Shown piece after piece: positions 26,351 through 35,348 of a stretch of 64,000 nt of DNA. The position numbers were made by a program, and so were the translations under genes. The stretch is from NCBI GenBank assembly GCA_032162705.1, contig JAVRON010000082.1, positions 1 to 64,000 of the forward strand, written 5' to 3'. The stretch is from QHXN01 sp032162705. Its GTDB lineage: Bacteria > Acidobacteriota > Blastocatellia > Pyrinomonadales > Pyrinomonadaceae. The notes beneath the pieces were generated by a model. The model ran no database searches. It was not told the origin of the DNA and saw only the letters and a program-made list of their open reading frames with translations. Numbering within the stretch: position 1 is the first letter of the stretch; every line of letters begins with the position of its first letter.

Positions 26351-26413
26351 GTGGGCGGAACATATGGCGTGGCCGACAACGCGCGGCGTGTTCCGCCGCA
26401 CACGGGGCTTTTC
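26351..26413 (+). terminator. Terminator of the 26025 gene
   Basis: GTGGGCGGAACA and TGTTCCGCCGCAC pair across 26 nt containing smaller GC pairings, followed by GGGGCTTTTCT. Confidence 0.5.
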
Positions 26414-26478
26414 TATTCCTGTCCGCTGATGGTTCCTTCTAAGCTCCCGGCGGACTGTGCTTCGCCCATCCGGTTTGA

Positions 26479-26484
26479 TACAAT
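26479..26484 (+). promoter_or_regulatory. -10 element for a nearly leaderless mRNA
   Basis: TACAAT stands only 8 bp before the ATG at 26493, so transcription would start at or beside the start codon. No good -35 is visible. Confidence 0.35.
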
Positions 26485-26492
26485 CCCGCGCC

Positions 26493-27950
26493 ATGAAACC
26501 CCCGTTCAAAAGCCTTCTGTCGCTACTCCTCGTCATGCTCTTCGCGGCCTCTCCGGCCTTCGCCACTTGCGGAGGTGGAGGTGGAGGCGGCGGGGGCGGC
26601 ATGTCTTCCGGCGGCTCGTCAACGCAGCAGACTTATCCCGTGCCCTGGAAAGCCCGCGAAGCGAAAGACCCGCCCGCCGCGGGGCTTGTCCTGTACTGGT
26701 TCCCTCTGACGAATGAGGAAGTGAAGAAGTCGAGCCTCCGCGAATCGCGCGCGCTCTCGCTCTACGCCTCGCAGTGCATCTCGATGGAGTTGGCGGACTA
26801 CCGCACGCCCGACGCACAGAAGTTGTTGGGTGAGTCGAAGGCTCCCGTGGCTGTGCTCGCCAAGCCCGACGGCGAGCCTATCGGTAAGGCCGAGAGCAAG
26901 GACGGCGTTCTTAAAGTCGCGCAGGTCGAGAAGCTGGTCGAGACGGAAGTGAAGCAGCGCGAGTCTGCGCTCGACGCGAATCTGAAGGACGCGCGTGATA
27001 AGACGAAGGCGGGCGACTCGGCGGCGGCCATCCAGCTCTTCCGCACGGTGCTCGATCAGAAGTGCATGTTTCCGGGGAAGGCGAAGGACGCGGCGAAGGA
27101 GTTGAAGAAGCTCGGCGTGAAAGAGGTCGCCGACTTCGTGTTGGCCCCCGTCCCGGTCTTCGACGCGCGTCAGAGCGCACGCATCGAAAGCGTCATGCGC
27201 GACGGACTCAAGGCCGAGGTCGCCGCACACTACGTCGAGGCCGAAAGGCTCTACAGCCTCGCACACCGCTTAGACCCCGCCGACCCCACACCGCTGCGAT
27301 ACTTAGGCGAACTCTATCGCCATCACACGGGCGAGTGGGACAAGGCGCGCACGACTTTCGAGGCCATCCTCGGAATGCCTTCAGACCCACTCTCGCGCGC
27401 GGTCGCGCAGCACGGTCTGGGGAAGATGACGATTCACGACGGCAACTTCAAGAAGGGGCTGACGCTCATCGAAGAGTCGGTTCGCACCTATCCGCTGCCG
27501 CTCGCTTATCGCAATCTGGCCGTGTTCTGGAACTCCGAAGGGGATCGCGCGAAAACCGAGCGATACATTAAGAAGGCGCTCGCCCTCGACCCCGAAGACC
27601 CGTATAACCTGATCTTCGCCGCTGCCTTCATGGCGGGCAGCGGGCACGGCGAAGAGGCTTTGAAGATTGCGCGCGAGAACGAGGCGCTCCTGCCCGCTTC
27701 GTACAATCTCGCCGCGATCTACGCGCAGACCGGACAGCGCGAGAAGGCGCTCACACTGCTCAAGCGTCACTTCTTCGAGTTCGAGCGTTATCGCGCGGTG
27801 CGCTCGAAGGAGATGATGGAGGCGCGCGTCGATGCCGTCTTCTCTACGCTGCGCGAAGACCCTGCCTTCGTCGCACTCACACACGACGCCGACGGCAAGC
27901 TTCCCTTCCCCGCCGGCGGCATGAACACACGCTCGGAGGCGAACAGATAA
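26493..27950 (+). CDS. Exported TPR-repeat protein with poly-glycine stretch
   Basis: 485 residues from the ATG at 26493. Signal peptide LLSLLLVMLFAASPAFA, then Cys and a run of ten Gly, possibly a lipoprotein-like start (no strict lipobox). Residues ~50-190 have a thioredoxin-like layout (LVLYWFPLTNEEVKKSSLRE, then KAPVAVLAKPDGEPIG) without CxxC. Residues ~190-460 hold TPR-like helical pairs (DSAAAIQLFRTVLDQ, YVEAERLYSLAHRLDPADPT, AERYIKKALALDPEDPYN-type). A periplasmic scaffold is likely; partner unknown. Confidence 0.8.
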   Translation: MKPPFKSLLSLLLVMLFAASPAFATCGGGGGGGGGGMSSGGSSTQQTYPVPWKAREAKDPPAAGLVLYWFPLTNEEVKKSSLRESRALSLYASQCISMELADYRTPDAQKLLGESKAPVAVLAKPDGEPIGKAESKDGVLKVAQVEKLVETEVKQRESALDANLKDARDKTKAGDSAAAIQLFRTVLDQKCMFPGKAKDAAKELKKLGVKEVADFVLAPVPVFDARQSARIESVMRDGLKAEVAAHYVEAERLYSLAHRLDPADPTPLRYLGELYRHHTGEWDKARTTFEAILGMPSDPLSRAVAQHGLGKMTIHDGNFKKGLTLIEESVRTYPLPLAYRNLAVFWNSEGDRAKTERYIKKALALDPEDPYNLIFAAAFMAGSGHGEEALKIARENEALLPASYNLAAIYAQTGQREKALTLLKRHFFEFERYRAVRSKEMMEARVDAVFSTLREDPAFVALTHDADGKLPFPAGGMNTRSEANR

Positions 27951-27966
27951 GCCGAGGCGCGTGCGG

Positions 27967-28118
27967 GTTACGTGAGTTCGACGGGAGATTGATTCGGCGG
28001 GAAGAAGCCGTCCACCATAGACACACGAAAGGGCACGAAAGCAGGCTCTCCTGTTCGTGCCCTTTTGTGTATCTTCGTGGAGTGAAAACTTATCGCCGCT
28101 TCCGTTGAACTCACGTAA
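27967..28118. repeat. Nested palindrome (TTACGTGAGTTC outer, CACGAAAGGGCACGAA inner)
   Basis: Outer arms GGTTACGTGAGTTCGACGGG (27965) and TCCGTTGAACTCACGTAA (28101). Inner arms CCACCATAGACACACGAAAG-GGCACGAA and TTCGTGCCCTTTTGTGTATC-TTCGTGG. Same nested design as 32141 and 52098. Convergent gene ends on both sides. Confidence 0.85.
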
Positions 28119-28174
28119 AGTCAGCGCGCGTTCGAGTCCTTGCGGCCTTCTTTCGATTGCCGTCCGTCTTTCTT

Positions 28175-28864
28175 TCAGTCGCTGTTGGTCTTCTCGTTCG
28201 CCTTATCGATGGCGGCGCGGATCAAGTCGGGGATGCGGTCGCTGAAGCCGCGGAACTTGGTGACGATGCGGCCACCCGGTGCGATGATGAAGGTTTGCGG
28301 GATGGTGTAGATGCCGTTCATCAACGACTGCGCCACGTCTGCGCGCGCATAGCCGAGCTTGTAGTTGATCTTCATCTCCTTCGCAAAGTCCTGCACGCGC
28401 TCGGCGTCTGTCTGCGGGCTTTCGGTCGTCAGGCCGATGACCTCCACGCCCTTGTCCGCGTACTCTTTTTTAAGGTCGATGAGGTGCGGAATCTCCATGC
28501 GGCAGGGGCCGCACCAGGTGGCCCACACGTCGAGCACGACCACCTTGTCCTTATAATCGGCCAGATGGAACGTCCCGCCGTCCACGGCCTTGATCTCCGT
28601 GTTCCAGACGAGCGCGGGCACGGTGTCGAGCGCGGGCTGCGTTTGCGTTTGCGTTTGCGGCTGTGCGCCGGGCTTCGAGCTGATAGTCACCTTCGGCAGG
28701 CCCGAGTTAGACTGCGCGGCGGAGGTCGCCGCAAGGTTCGCCGTGTCGCTCGACTTGCAGCTTGAGATGGCGAGGGCCGTGGCCGAGAAGGCGAGCGCTG
28801 TCAGCGCCAACCGACCCATTGTCCAAAAACGCTTCCTGTTTTCCAACTGCTTCATATCAATCAT
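28175..28864 (-). CDS. TlpA-like thiol-disulfide lipoprotein
   Basis: 229 residues. N-terminal hydrophobic stretch ending in the lipobox LAISSC, so probably a membrane-anchored lipoprotein facing the periplasm. After a Gln/Thr/Pro linker comes a thioredoxin fold with WATWCGPCRMEIPHL and cis-Pro in IPQTFII. TlpA-type proteins reduce disulfides, for example in cytochrome c maturation or copper delivery. Two di-heme proteins are in the window but not adjacent. A start 9 bp downstream (MKQLENRKRF) is equally possible. Confidence 0.88.
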   Translation of the reverse strand: MIDMKQLENRKRFWTMGRLALTALAFSATALAISSCKSSDTANLAATSAAQSNSGLPKVTISSKPGAQPQTQTQTQPALDTVPALVWNTEIKAVDGGTFHLADYKDKVVVLDVWATWCGPCRMEIPHLIDLKKEYADKGVEVIGLTTESPQTDAERVQDFAKEMKINYKLGYARADVAQSLMNGIYTIPQTFIIAPGGRIVTKFRGFSDRIPDLIRAAIDKANEKTNSD

Positions 28865-28894
28865 TGCCTTGAAAAAAGAGAGTCTTACTGAGAT

Positions 28895-29000
28895 CAGCCA
28901 CCGCAGACACGAGAGACACAGAGATTAAAATTGACGTAATGCGGAAACTATCCTTCACTATCTTTTATCCTCTGTGTCTCCGTGCCTGGCGGTGGCTCAT
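28895..29000. repeat. CACAGAG-family palindrome (diverged copy)
   Basis: TCAGCCACCGCAGACACGAG-AGACACAGAGA pairs with TCTGTGTCTCCGTGCCTGGC-GGTGGCTCA around an unrelated loop of about 47 bp that lacks the GTTGAATTA core. Confidence 0.8.
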
Positions 29001-29048
29001 TCTCGATTTTAATACTTGCCTTGCAGCCGTGCGTGGCTCGTTCCGCCT

Positions 29049-31997
29049 TCAAGGCTCCGCACGCACGAGGCGGAAGCCGAGGACGGGGTCGTGGAATTCG
29101 CGCGCGAGCCAGCGGCGTGCGGCGACGGTGACGGGTTCATCGCCGTCAGGGCGACTCTTGTAAGACCCGCCGCGCGCCACCATCTTGCCGCGGTCTTCGG
29201 GCGCGAGCGCCGTCCGGTCGTTACCTTTGTACATCGAAGCCTCTGAGCCAGTCCACTCCCAGACGTTGCCGATCATGTCGTCAAGCCCCTGCGGCGTGCG
29301 CCCGAGCGGGAACGAGCCGACGGGAGCCGCCCCGGCCCCGCCGAGATTGGCGTAACCGGCAGACCACTCTCCGCCCCAGGGGTACATCCGCGTGGGGTCG
29401 CCGCCGCGCGCAGCATACTCCCACTCCTCCTCGGTCGGCACGCGGTAGGTCACGCCATCCCGCTTTGAACGCCACTCGGCGAACTGCTTCACGTCGTCGA
29501 AGGAGACGTTCGAGACGGGCAGACGCTCTTCGCCGAGCTTCGGGCGGCTGCCGTCCCAGACATCTGGCGGGGGCGCGTGCCCTGTCTCTTTGACGAAGTC
29601 GGCGTACTCGGCGTTGGTCACTTCCGTGCGGTCAATCGCAAACGAGCCGACCGTCACCTCATGCGCGGGCCACTGGCTGTACATCCAGAGCAGGTAGCCC
29701 GCGCGCCGCGTCTTCAGCTCATCGGTGATCGGCGGAACGTCGGAGCGCCCCATCTGGAAGGTGCCGCCCGGTATCCATACGAGGTCTGCGCGCGACTGAT
29801 TGCCGGTCTGCCTTGCATTCGTGTTCGTGTTGGCGACGCCGTTCGCGTTCGCCTTTGCGTTCGCGTCGGTGTTCACGACCGCGTTCGCGTTGTTCACATT
29901 GTTCTTGTTCCCCGTGCCTGGCTTACGAAGCAGGAAGTAGCCGACGACGCCGACGCCCGCGAGCAGCGCGAGCAGGACGACCACGCCGAGCACGATGAGC
30001 GGCAGACGCGAAGGAGCGGGCGCGACGACGCCCGAGGAGACGCCGCCGGGCGAGACAGTACCGGGCGCTGTGATGCCTTGCGACTGCGAGAAGCCTGCGG
30101 CCCCTGTGACGGCATATGCGCCCGCGGCTTCACGCGCGGCGGTGCTCGCCGCAGCTTGACGCTCCGCGGCGAATGCTGCCGCGCGCTCCTCCGACTCGCG
30201 TCGCTGACGTTCTTCAAGCTGCCGTCTTGCTTCAAGCCTCTGCTGCTCTTCAAGCTCGCGCCGGCTACGCTCTTCGGCCTCGCGTCGCTCTTCCGCTTCA
30301 CGTCGCTGTCGCTCATCCTCTTCGCGTCGCTGCTGTTCTTCAGCCTCGCGTTGCCGTTCTTCAGCCTCACGCCGTCGTTGCTCTTCGGCTTCGCGCTGCT
30401 GTCGCTCTTCGGCTTCGCGTCGAAGCTGCTGCTCCGCTTCGCGCCGCTTGCTCTCTTCCGCTTCGAGTCGGCTTCGCTCTTCCGCTTCGCGCCGACTTCG
30501 CTCCTCGGCTTCAAGTCGGCTTCGCTCCTCGGCCTCGCGCCTCGCGCGCTGCTCGGCCTGTCGCCTTAGTTGCTCTGCTTCCTGTTGACGACGCAGAGCC
30601 TCCGCGCGCAGGCGATCTTCCTCCTCGGGGCGCAAACGCTCCGGCTCGGCGCGTCGTGCATCGGGGAACGAGGTCAGAGGCTCGGTCAGCGATTCGTGCG
30701 AGAAGTTCTGTTCGGACGAGAGATGTTGCGTCGATGCGGCCTCGCCGCCGCCACCAAACTGCCCGAGGGTTTGCGCGGGACTGTTGCGCGCCGTGTCCGA
30801 CCCGCGCGCGGCGTGTTCGTCGTCGGCCAAAGCGACCGGGTACTCGGCCACCGTAGCCATACCGGGATGTTCCGACTCGCCTTCGAGCGCGCCGGTCGCG
30901 AGCGCGTCGGGCGTGCTCAGGATAGTCTTGAGACTGTCAGGGCTTTCCTGTTGCGAGCCGGTTTCGAGTCCCTGCCGTTGGCCCTCAAGCCCCATCGTAT
31001 CCGTGGGCACGATTGCGATGGTCGCCGCACCCGGCTCGCGCAAGGCAGCGCCGCCGTTCAACTGCGGGAGCGCTTCGCGCAGCTCGGCGGCAAACTCCTC
31101 GACCGTCTGCGGCCTCTTGTCCGGCTCCTTTTCGAGCGCGTGCCTAACGGCTGCTTCCAGCGGAGGCGGCACCTCGATGCCGCGCTCGCTCAACTGTAAG
31201 GGCGCGGCGTTGAGGTGCGCGCTCATGATCGAGGGAACGGACTTCCCCTTGAAGGGCACGTCGCCCGCGAGCATCTGGTAGAGGATGACGCCGAGAGAGT
31301 AGATGTCAGCGCGCACGTCGATGTCGTCGTCGCCCCACTGCTCCGGAGCCATGTAGAAGGGCGAACCCATCATCCCCTGCGTCTGCGCGGCGACGAACGA
31401 GCCGAGCAGCTCGCCCGACTTGATCTTCGCCAGACCGAAGTCGAGCACCTTCAGGGTCTCGCTCGGCGGCTCGCCCGGACGGAGCATGATGTTCAAGGGC
31501 TTGAGGTCGCGATGGACTATCCCCTGCCGGTGCGCCGCGGCCACGCCCGCGCAGGCGGCAAGCATGATCTCGACGGCGAGGGTCGCGGGCAGGCGCTTCT
31601 GCTCCAGAAGCATCTCGTGCAGCGAGCGCCCCTCGACGAACTCCATAACGAGATAGGGGGTCGTCCCATTGAGCACTCCGTAGTCTGTGACGCTGACGGT
31701 GTTCGGGTGGCGAATGGCGGCGGCGGCCATGGCCTCCTGCCGGAAGCGTGCGGCGAGCGAGGGGTCGTTGCCCACGAGGTCTGGGAGGATGACCTTGATG
31801 GCGTGCTGCGTCTTGATGAACTTGTGGTGCGCCTTGAAGACGAGTCCCATGCCGCCCTGGCCGAGCTTGCGTTCGAGCAGGTAGCGCTCGTCGAGTGTGG
31901 TGTCGAGCTGGATTAAAAATTTCAGGCGATCACCGTCGCTCGGACAGTGATTGACTTGGTCTGCGAAACAGCGATGACAGGCCGGACACTCTTTCAT
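29049..31997 (-). CDS. Ser/Thr protein kinase fused to a formylglycine-generating-enzyme-like domain
   Basis: 982 residues. A zinc-ribbon-like N-terminus (C4, C7, C10, C18), then a Hanks-type kinase with LGQGGMGLVF, HAIKVI, HRDLKPLN, DFGLAK and MAPEQWG, all catalytic residues intact. A charged coiled coil of REAEERSR-type repeats (~470-640) follows. Then one transmembrane segment (PLIVLGVVVLLALLAGVGVV), an Asn/Ala-rich linker, and a C-terminal FGE-sulfatase fold (WIPGGTFQMG, AIDRTEVTNAEYADFV, YRVPTEEEWEYAARGG, MIGNVWEWT, ARGGSY, GFRLVR). The outside domain probably senses or binds a ligand while the kinase signals inside. The true FGE active-site cysteines are not evident, so catalysis is doubtful. 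Confidence 0.9.
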   Translation of the reverse strand: MKECPACHRCFADQVNHCPSDGDRLKFLIQLDTTLDERYLLERKLGQGGMGLVFKAHHKFIKTQHAIKVILPDLVGNDPSLAARFRQEAMAAAAIRHPNTVSVTDYGVLNGTTPYLVMEFVEGRSLHEMLLEQKRLPATLAVEIMLAACAGVAAAHRQGIVHRDLKPLNIMLRPGEPPSETLKVLDFGLAKIKSGELLGSFVAAQTQGMMGSPFYMAPEQWGDDDIDVRADIYSLGVILYQMLAGDVPFKGKSVPSIMSAHLNAAPLQLSERGIEVPPPLEAAVRHALEKEPDKRPQTVEEFAAELREALPQLNGGAALREPGAATIAIVPTDTMGLEGQRQGLETGSQQESPDSLKTILSTPDALATGALEGESEHPGMATVAEYPVALADDEHAARGSDTARNSPAQTLGQFGGGGEAASTQHLSSEQNFSHESLTEPLTSFPDARRAEPERLRPEEEDRLRAEALRRQQEAEQLRRQAEQRARREAEERSRLEAEERSRREAEERSRLEAEESKRREAEQQLRREAEERQQREAEEQRRREAEERQREAEEQQRREEDERQRREAEERREAEERSRRELEEQQRLEARRQLEERQRRESEERAAAFAAERQAAASTAAREAAGAYAVTGAAGFSQSQGITAPGTVSPGGVSSGVVAPAPSRLPLIVLGVVVLLALLAGVGVVGYFLLRKPGTGNKNNVNNANAVVNTDANAKANANGVANTNTNARQTGNQSRADLVWIPGGTFQMGRSDVPPITDELKTRRAGYLLWMYSQWPAHEVTVGSFAIDRTEVTNAEYADFVKETGHAPPPDVWDGSRPKLGEERLPVSNVSFDDVKQFAEWRSKRDGVTYRVPTEEEWEYAARGGDPTRMYPWGGEWSAGYANLGGAGAAPVGSFPLGRTPQGLDDMIGNVWEWTGSEASMYKGNDRTALAPEDRGKMVARGGSYKSRPDGDEPVTVAARRWLAREFHDPVLGFRLVRAEP

Positions 31998-32105
31998 TCG
32001 GGCGGCTCACGCGATTCACCGGCAAACGCTCTTGAAGTCTCTGATGCTTGACGGAAGACCGAAATAACCTGAAAGCAGTTTCGTCGTCGGTACGGCGCGA
32101 GAAAA

Positions 32106-32134
32106 ATTCTAACAACTAGCTAAAGGTAAGGCAA
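32106..32134 (-). promoter_or_regulatory. Possible promoter of the kinase-FGE gene
   Basis: Minus strand TTGCCT, 17 bp, TAGAAT, about 110 bp before the start. Confidence 0.4.
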
Positions 32135-32140
32135 AAGCAA

Positions 32141-32403
32141 AAGAGAGGCTGGAGGCTTGAGACTAGTGTAGCTTTCACTTGAATGTAAGGTAAGTAGAGT
32201 TCACCGCAGAGGCGCGGAGGACGCAGAGACTCGCAGAGAGTAGCATTACTCAGCGCCCCCTCAGCGCCCTCAGCGCCTCTGCGGTGAATCGCACCACGCT
32301 CTACATTCAAGTGAAAATATCTACCGGGCCTAGTTAAGAGCAACTTGTCTTAACCAGCCTCTAATCTCTAGCCCTCATCTCCAGTCTCTAGTCTCTAGCC
32401 TCT
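32141..32403. repeat. Triple-nested palindrome (CTAG words, CACTTGAATGTA, CGCAGAG)
   Basis: Outer words GAGGCTGGAGGCTTGAGACTAG and CTAGTCTCTAGCCTCTC-type; middle arms TTTCACTTGAATGTA / TACATTCAAGTGAAA; inner arms TTCACCGCAGAGGCGC / GCGCCTCTGCGGTGAA with the centre GCAGAGAGTAGCATTACTCA. The right edge overlaps the end of pilT: the stop and last codons of pilT lie inside the outer arm. Confidence 0.85.
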
Positions 32404-33545
32404 CCCCTCGCCGCGCTGTTGGTGACGGTCGTGACGCGCTCCATGTCCTCCTTCGCCTGTTCGGAGGCAGAGCGAATGCCGGAGACGCGCAGGCGAAACT
32501 CGTCCGGGTTCGAGGCTCCGCGCAGCGCCTCTTCCATCGTGATGAGTCCGGAATGGTGGAGGTTAAAAAGCGACTGGTCGAAGGTCTGCATGCCGTACTG
32601 CGAGGTTCCGGCGGCGATGGCGTCGCGGATCAGCGAGGTCTTCTCCTCGTTGATAACGTAGTCGCGGATCAGTCCCGTCGAGACCATCACTTCGCAGGCG
32701 GGCACGCGCCCTTCACCCGCACCGGAGCGCACGAGGCGCATCGAGATGACCGCGCGCAGGATGCCCGCGAGTTGAATGCGGACGGACTTTTGCAGGTGCG
32801 GCGTAAACGAAGAGACGATGCGGCGGATGGTCTCGGTCGCGTCGAGCGTGTGCAGGGTCGAGAGCACGAGGTGTCCGGTCTCGGCAGCCGTGAGCGCGGT
32901 CTCGATGGTCTCGTGGTCGCGCATCTCGCCGACGAGAATCACGTCCGGGTCTTGACGGAGCGCGCCGCGCAGAGCTTCTGCGAACGAGCGCGTGTCCACG
33001 TCAACCTCGCGCTGCGTGACGAAGGATTTCTTGTCGCGGTGGAGGAACTCTATCGGGTCTTCGATGGTGATGATGTGGCCGCCGCGCGTCGAGTTGATGT
33101 AGTCGATAACGGCGGCGAGCGTCGTGGACTTGCCAGACCCGGTGGTTCCGGTGACGAGGATGAGTCCGCGCTGCTCTTCGGCGATGCGCTCGACAACGGG
33201 CGGTAGACCCAGCTCAGTAATCGAGCGTACCTTGTCGGGGATGACGCGCAAGACCATGCCGACGGTTCCGCGCTGCTGGAAGATGTTGGCGCGGAAGCGC
33301 CCGAGACCCGAGACGCCGTAGGCGATGTCCGCCTCAGAGACCTCCTTGAAGCGCTGCTTCTGCCGGTTCGACATCATCGAGAAGGCCATGTCGAGCGTGT
33401 CTTCCTGCGAAAGACGCGGCGTGCCCGCGACGGGACGCAACTCGCCGCCGAGACGCATGAAGGGCTGCGAGCCTGCCTTGCAATGGAGGTCGGACGCGCC
33501 GAACTGTGCGGCGACGCGCAGGAGATCATCGATTCTGATTGGCAT
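32388..33545 (-). CDS. pilT: Type IV pilus retraction ATPase PilT
   Basis: 385 residues. Hexameric ATPase that drives pilus retraction and twitching. Walker A GTTGSGKST (133-141), the Asp box around ITIEDPIEFLH, Walker B ILVGEMRD, and the His box GHLVLSTLHT. The C-terminal region contains IRDAIAAG, the equivalent of the AIRNLIRE motif, weakly conserved. No other pilus genes are adjacent, which is common for pilT. PilU is an alternative name. Confidence 0.92.
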   Translation of the reverse strand: MPIRIDDLLRVAAQFGASDLHCKAGSQPFMRLGGELRPVAGTPRLSQEDTLDMAFSMMSNRQKQRFKEVSEADIAYGVSGLGRFRANIFQQRGTVGMVLRVIPDKVRSITELGLPPVVERIAEEQRGLILVTGTTGSGKSTTLAAVIDYINSTRGGHIITIEDPIEFLHRDKKSFVTQREVDVDTRSFAEALRGALRQDPDVILVGEMRDHETIETALTAAETGHLVLSTLHTLDATETIRRIVSSFTPHLQKSVRIQLAGILRAVISMRLVRSGAGEGRVPACEVMVSTGLIRDYVINEEKTSLIRDAIAAGTSQYGMQTFDQSLFNLHHSGLITMEEALRGASNPDEFRLRVSGIRSASEQAKEDMERVTTVTNSAARGEARD

Positions 33546-33726
33546 GAGTCTTTCTTAAGTCCTCTCCGAAGGGTGGCCGTCGAGCGAATGTTGATTCTAA
33601 GGCGGGGCTGACCTTTGTGCGCTTCCCGCACGCGATAAGTGACGTGGCCTGTTTTATGGACGTGCGCCGAATGAATGTCGGCGGGAGGGGTGCCGGCAAC
33701 TCTGAAGAGTGCCTGCGCGCATAAAC

Positions 33727-33756
33727 ATTCTAAGCTGTCGCTTGAACGAGCGTCAA
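33727..33756 (-). promoter_or_regulatory. Promoter of pilT
   Basis: Minus strand TTGACG, 18 bp, TAGAAT; leader about 175 nt. Confidence 0.6.
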
Positions 33757-33780
33757 CAGACAACTCTTCCGCGCGACCCT

Positions 33781-33825
33781 CAATAAAAATCCGTAGGCGC
33801 TCAGTTATTACAACTGAGCGCCTAC
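33781..33825 (-). terminator. Intrinsic terminator of ilvE
   Basis: Perfect 14-bp stem GTAGGCGCTCAGTT/AACTGAGCGCCTAC with a 5-nt loop, followed on the minus strand by GGATTTTTATT. Confidence 0.9.
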
Positions 33826-33850
33826 AGACTCGAAGAGGATTTGAACGCGC

Positions 33851-34945
33851 CTACTCGGTCAGCGTCACGTGAATGGCGTCGCGCGCGTCGCTCGCCGAAG
33901 CGGTCGAAGCAGCCTTGCGCACCTCGCGCGTCTGCGCCGGGTCGTGACCGTTTCGCTCGACGCCCGCGGCCTTGTGCTCGGCCACGAAGGTGAGCCAATC
34001 GCCCGGCGCTTCGCGCTCGCCCGAGGTGATCTCGAAAAAGACTTTCTGGATGCGCTCGGTGACGGGGCCGCGGCGGGCCTCGCCGACCGGGATGCGGTCA
34101 ACGCTTCGGATGGGTGTGACTTCGGCGGCGGTGCCGGTAAAGAAAAGCTCGTCGGCGACGTAGAGCGCGGCACGCTGAATCCCCGACTCGACGAGCGGGA
34201 TTTCGAGCGCACGGCAAATCTCGATGACGCTATCGCGCGTGATGCCCGGCAGAATCGAGGAGGCGAGCGGCGGCGTCACTACCTTGCCGTCGTGGACGAG
34301 GAAGATGTTCTCGCCCGAGCCTTCCGAGACATACCCGCGGTCGTCTAAGGCAATGCCTTCGGCGTAGCCGTTGGTCAAAGCCTCCATCTTGATGAGCTGC
34401 GAGTTCATGTAGTTCGCGCCCGCCTTCGCCATCGCGGGCATCGAGTTCGGCGTCAGGCGATTCCACGAAGAGACGCACACATCGACGCCCTGCTCGATGG
34501 CCTCGTCGCCGAGATACTTGCCCCAGTCCCACGCGCCGATGTAACAGGCCATCGGGTTCGGAAACGGGTTGACGCCGAAGGCCGGTCGCTCTTCGTCGAG
34601 GCTGCGGAACATAATCGGGCGGATGTAGCACTGCTGAAGCCCGCTGCGTGCGACGAGGCCGATTGACGCTTCGCACAACTCTTCGAGCGTCCAGTGGTGC
34701 GTCATGCGATAAATCTTCGCCGAGTTGAGAAGGCGCTGGATGTGCTCGCGCAGGCGGAAGACGGCGGGGCCCCGTTTGGTCTTGTAGCAGCGTATGCCCT
34801 CGAAGACGCTCGACCCGTAGTGCAGAACATGCGACATGACGTGTACGCGCGCGTCGTTCCACTTGATGAACTCGCCGTCGTGCCAGACCTCCGGGGCGAT
34901 AGACGGCGTCTTCACGTCCTTCTTCCTCGTGTCGTCGTTGAACAT
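33851..34945 (-). CDS. ilvE: Branched-chain-amino-acid aminotransferase
   Basis: 364 residues, fold-type IV PLP enzyme; last step of valine, leucine and isoleucine synthesis. Schiff-base Lys K174 in AMAKAGANYMNS, followed by EGIALDDRGYVSEGSGENIF. FEGIRCY near the N-terminus and TGTAAEVTPI near the C-terminus are family motifs. The last ~45 residues are an Ala/Arg-rich extension. No other branched-chain genes are adjacent, although leuS, a consumer of leucine, is 4 kb away on the other strand. Confidence 0.94.
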   Translation of the reverse strand: MFNDDTRKKDVKTPSIAPEVWHDGEFIKWNDARVHVMSHVLHYGSSVFEGIRCYKTKRGPAVFRLREHIQRLLNSAKIYRMTHHWTLEELCEASIGLVARSGLQQCYIRPIMFRSLDEERPAFGVNPFPNPMACYIGAWDWGKYLGDEAIEQGVDVCVSSWNRLTPNSMPAMAKAGANYMNSQLIKMEALTNGYAEGIALDDRGYVSEGSGENIFLVHDGKVVTPPLASSILPGITRDSVIEICRALEIPLVESGIQRAALYVADELFFTGTAAEVTPIRSVDRIPVGEARRGPVTERIQKVFFEITSGEREAPGDWLTFVAEHKAAGVERNGHDPAQTREVRKAASTASASDARDAIHVTLTE

Positions 34946-35348
34946 CTCTTCTATTGCTCCTTAAACGATCCCGGCCACACTGCGGCGCACGATTGCGGAC
35001 GAGGCTCGTCTGTGTCGGGCGTTGGCGGCGAGAGGCGGGGTCAATGTCCGCTTAAAATTTCGGCTCGCTAAAATTTCGTGTAACAGGGTGTTCAAGCAGG
35101 CACGATACATTAAACCTAACTCGCTTGGCAAGGTTGCAAAACCGGTGCAGAATACCCCGGCACGACGAAGCGCCGAAGCCTTCCGGCGCACGCTTTAGCG
35201 GGCCCTTTTAGCCGCAGCAAAGACGACTTGAAAACTTTACGAACTCACGCGCACACGCGAACCGTCCTTGCGGCGGAGGGCTTCGACGCTTCGTGGCGGT
35301 CGCAAGGTTAGACGAAGACGGTCGCAGATTAGGACGAATGAGATTTAC
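34946..35348. other. Intergenic stretch, no gene seen
   Basis: Divergent gap between ilvE and a small membrane protein. A direct repeat AAAATTTCGGCTCGC/AAAATTTCGTG lies near 35053-35078. AT-richer than its surroundings around 35050-35120, so promoters are probably here but none could be assigned clearly. Confidence 0.35.

Noticed and set aside
29049..29700. Diversity-generating retroelement target (FGE/C-type-lectin fold end)
   Set aside because: No reverse transcriptase, template repeat or adenine-rich variable codons are present near the gene.
29577..30569. 330-residue plus-strand open frame opposite the kinase coiled coil
   Set aside because: The Phe/Leu/Ser/Ala runs are the antisense of the REAEER repeats; no start signal or domain.
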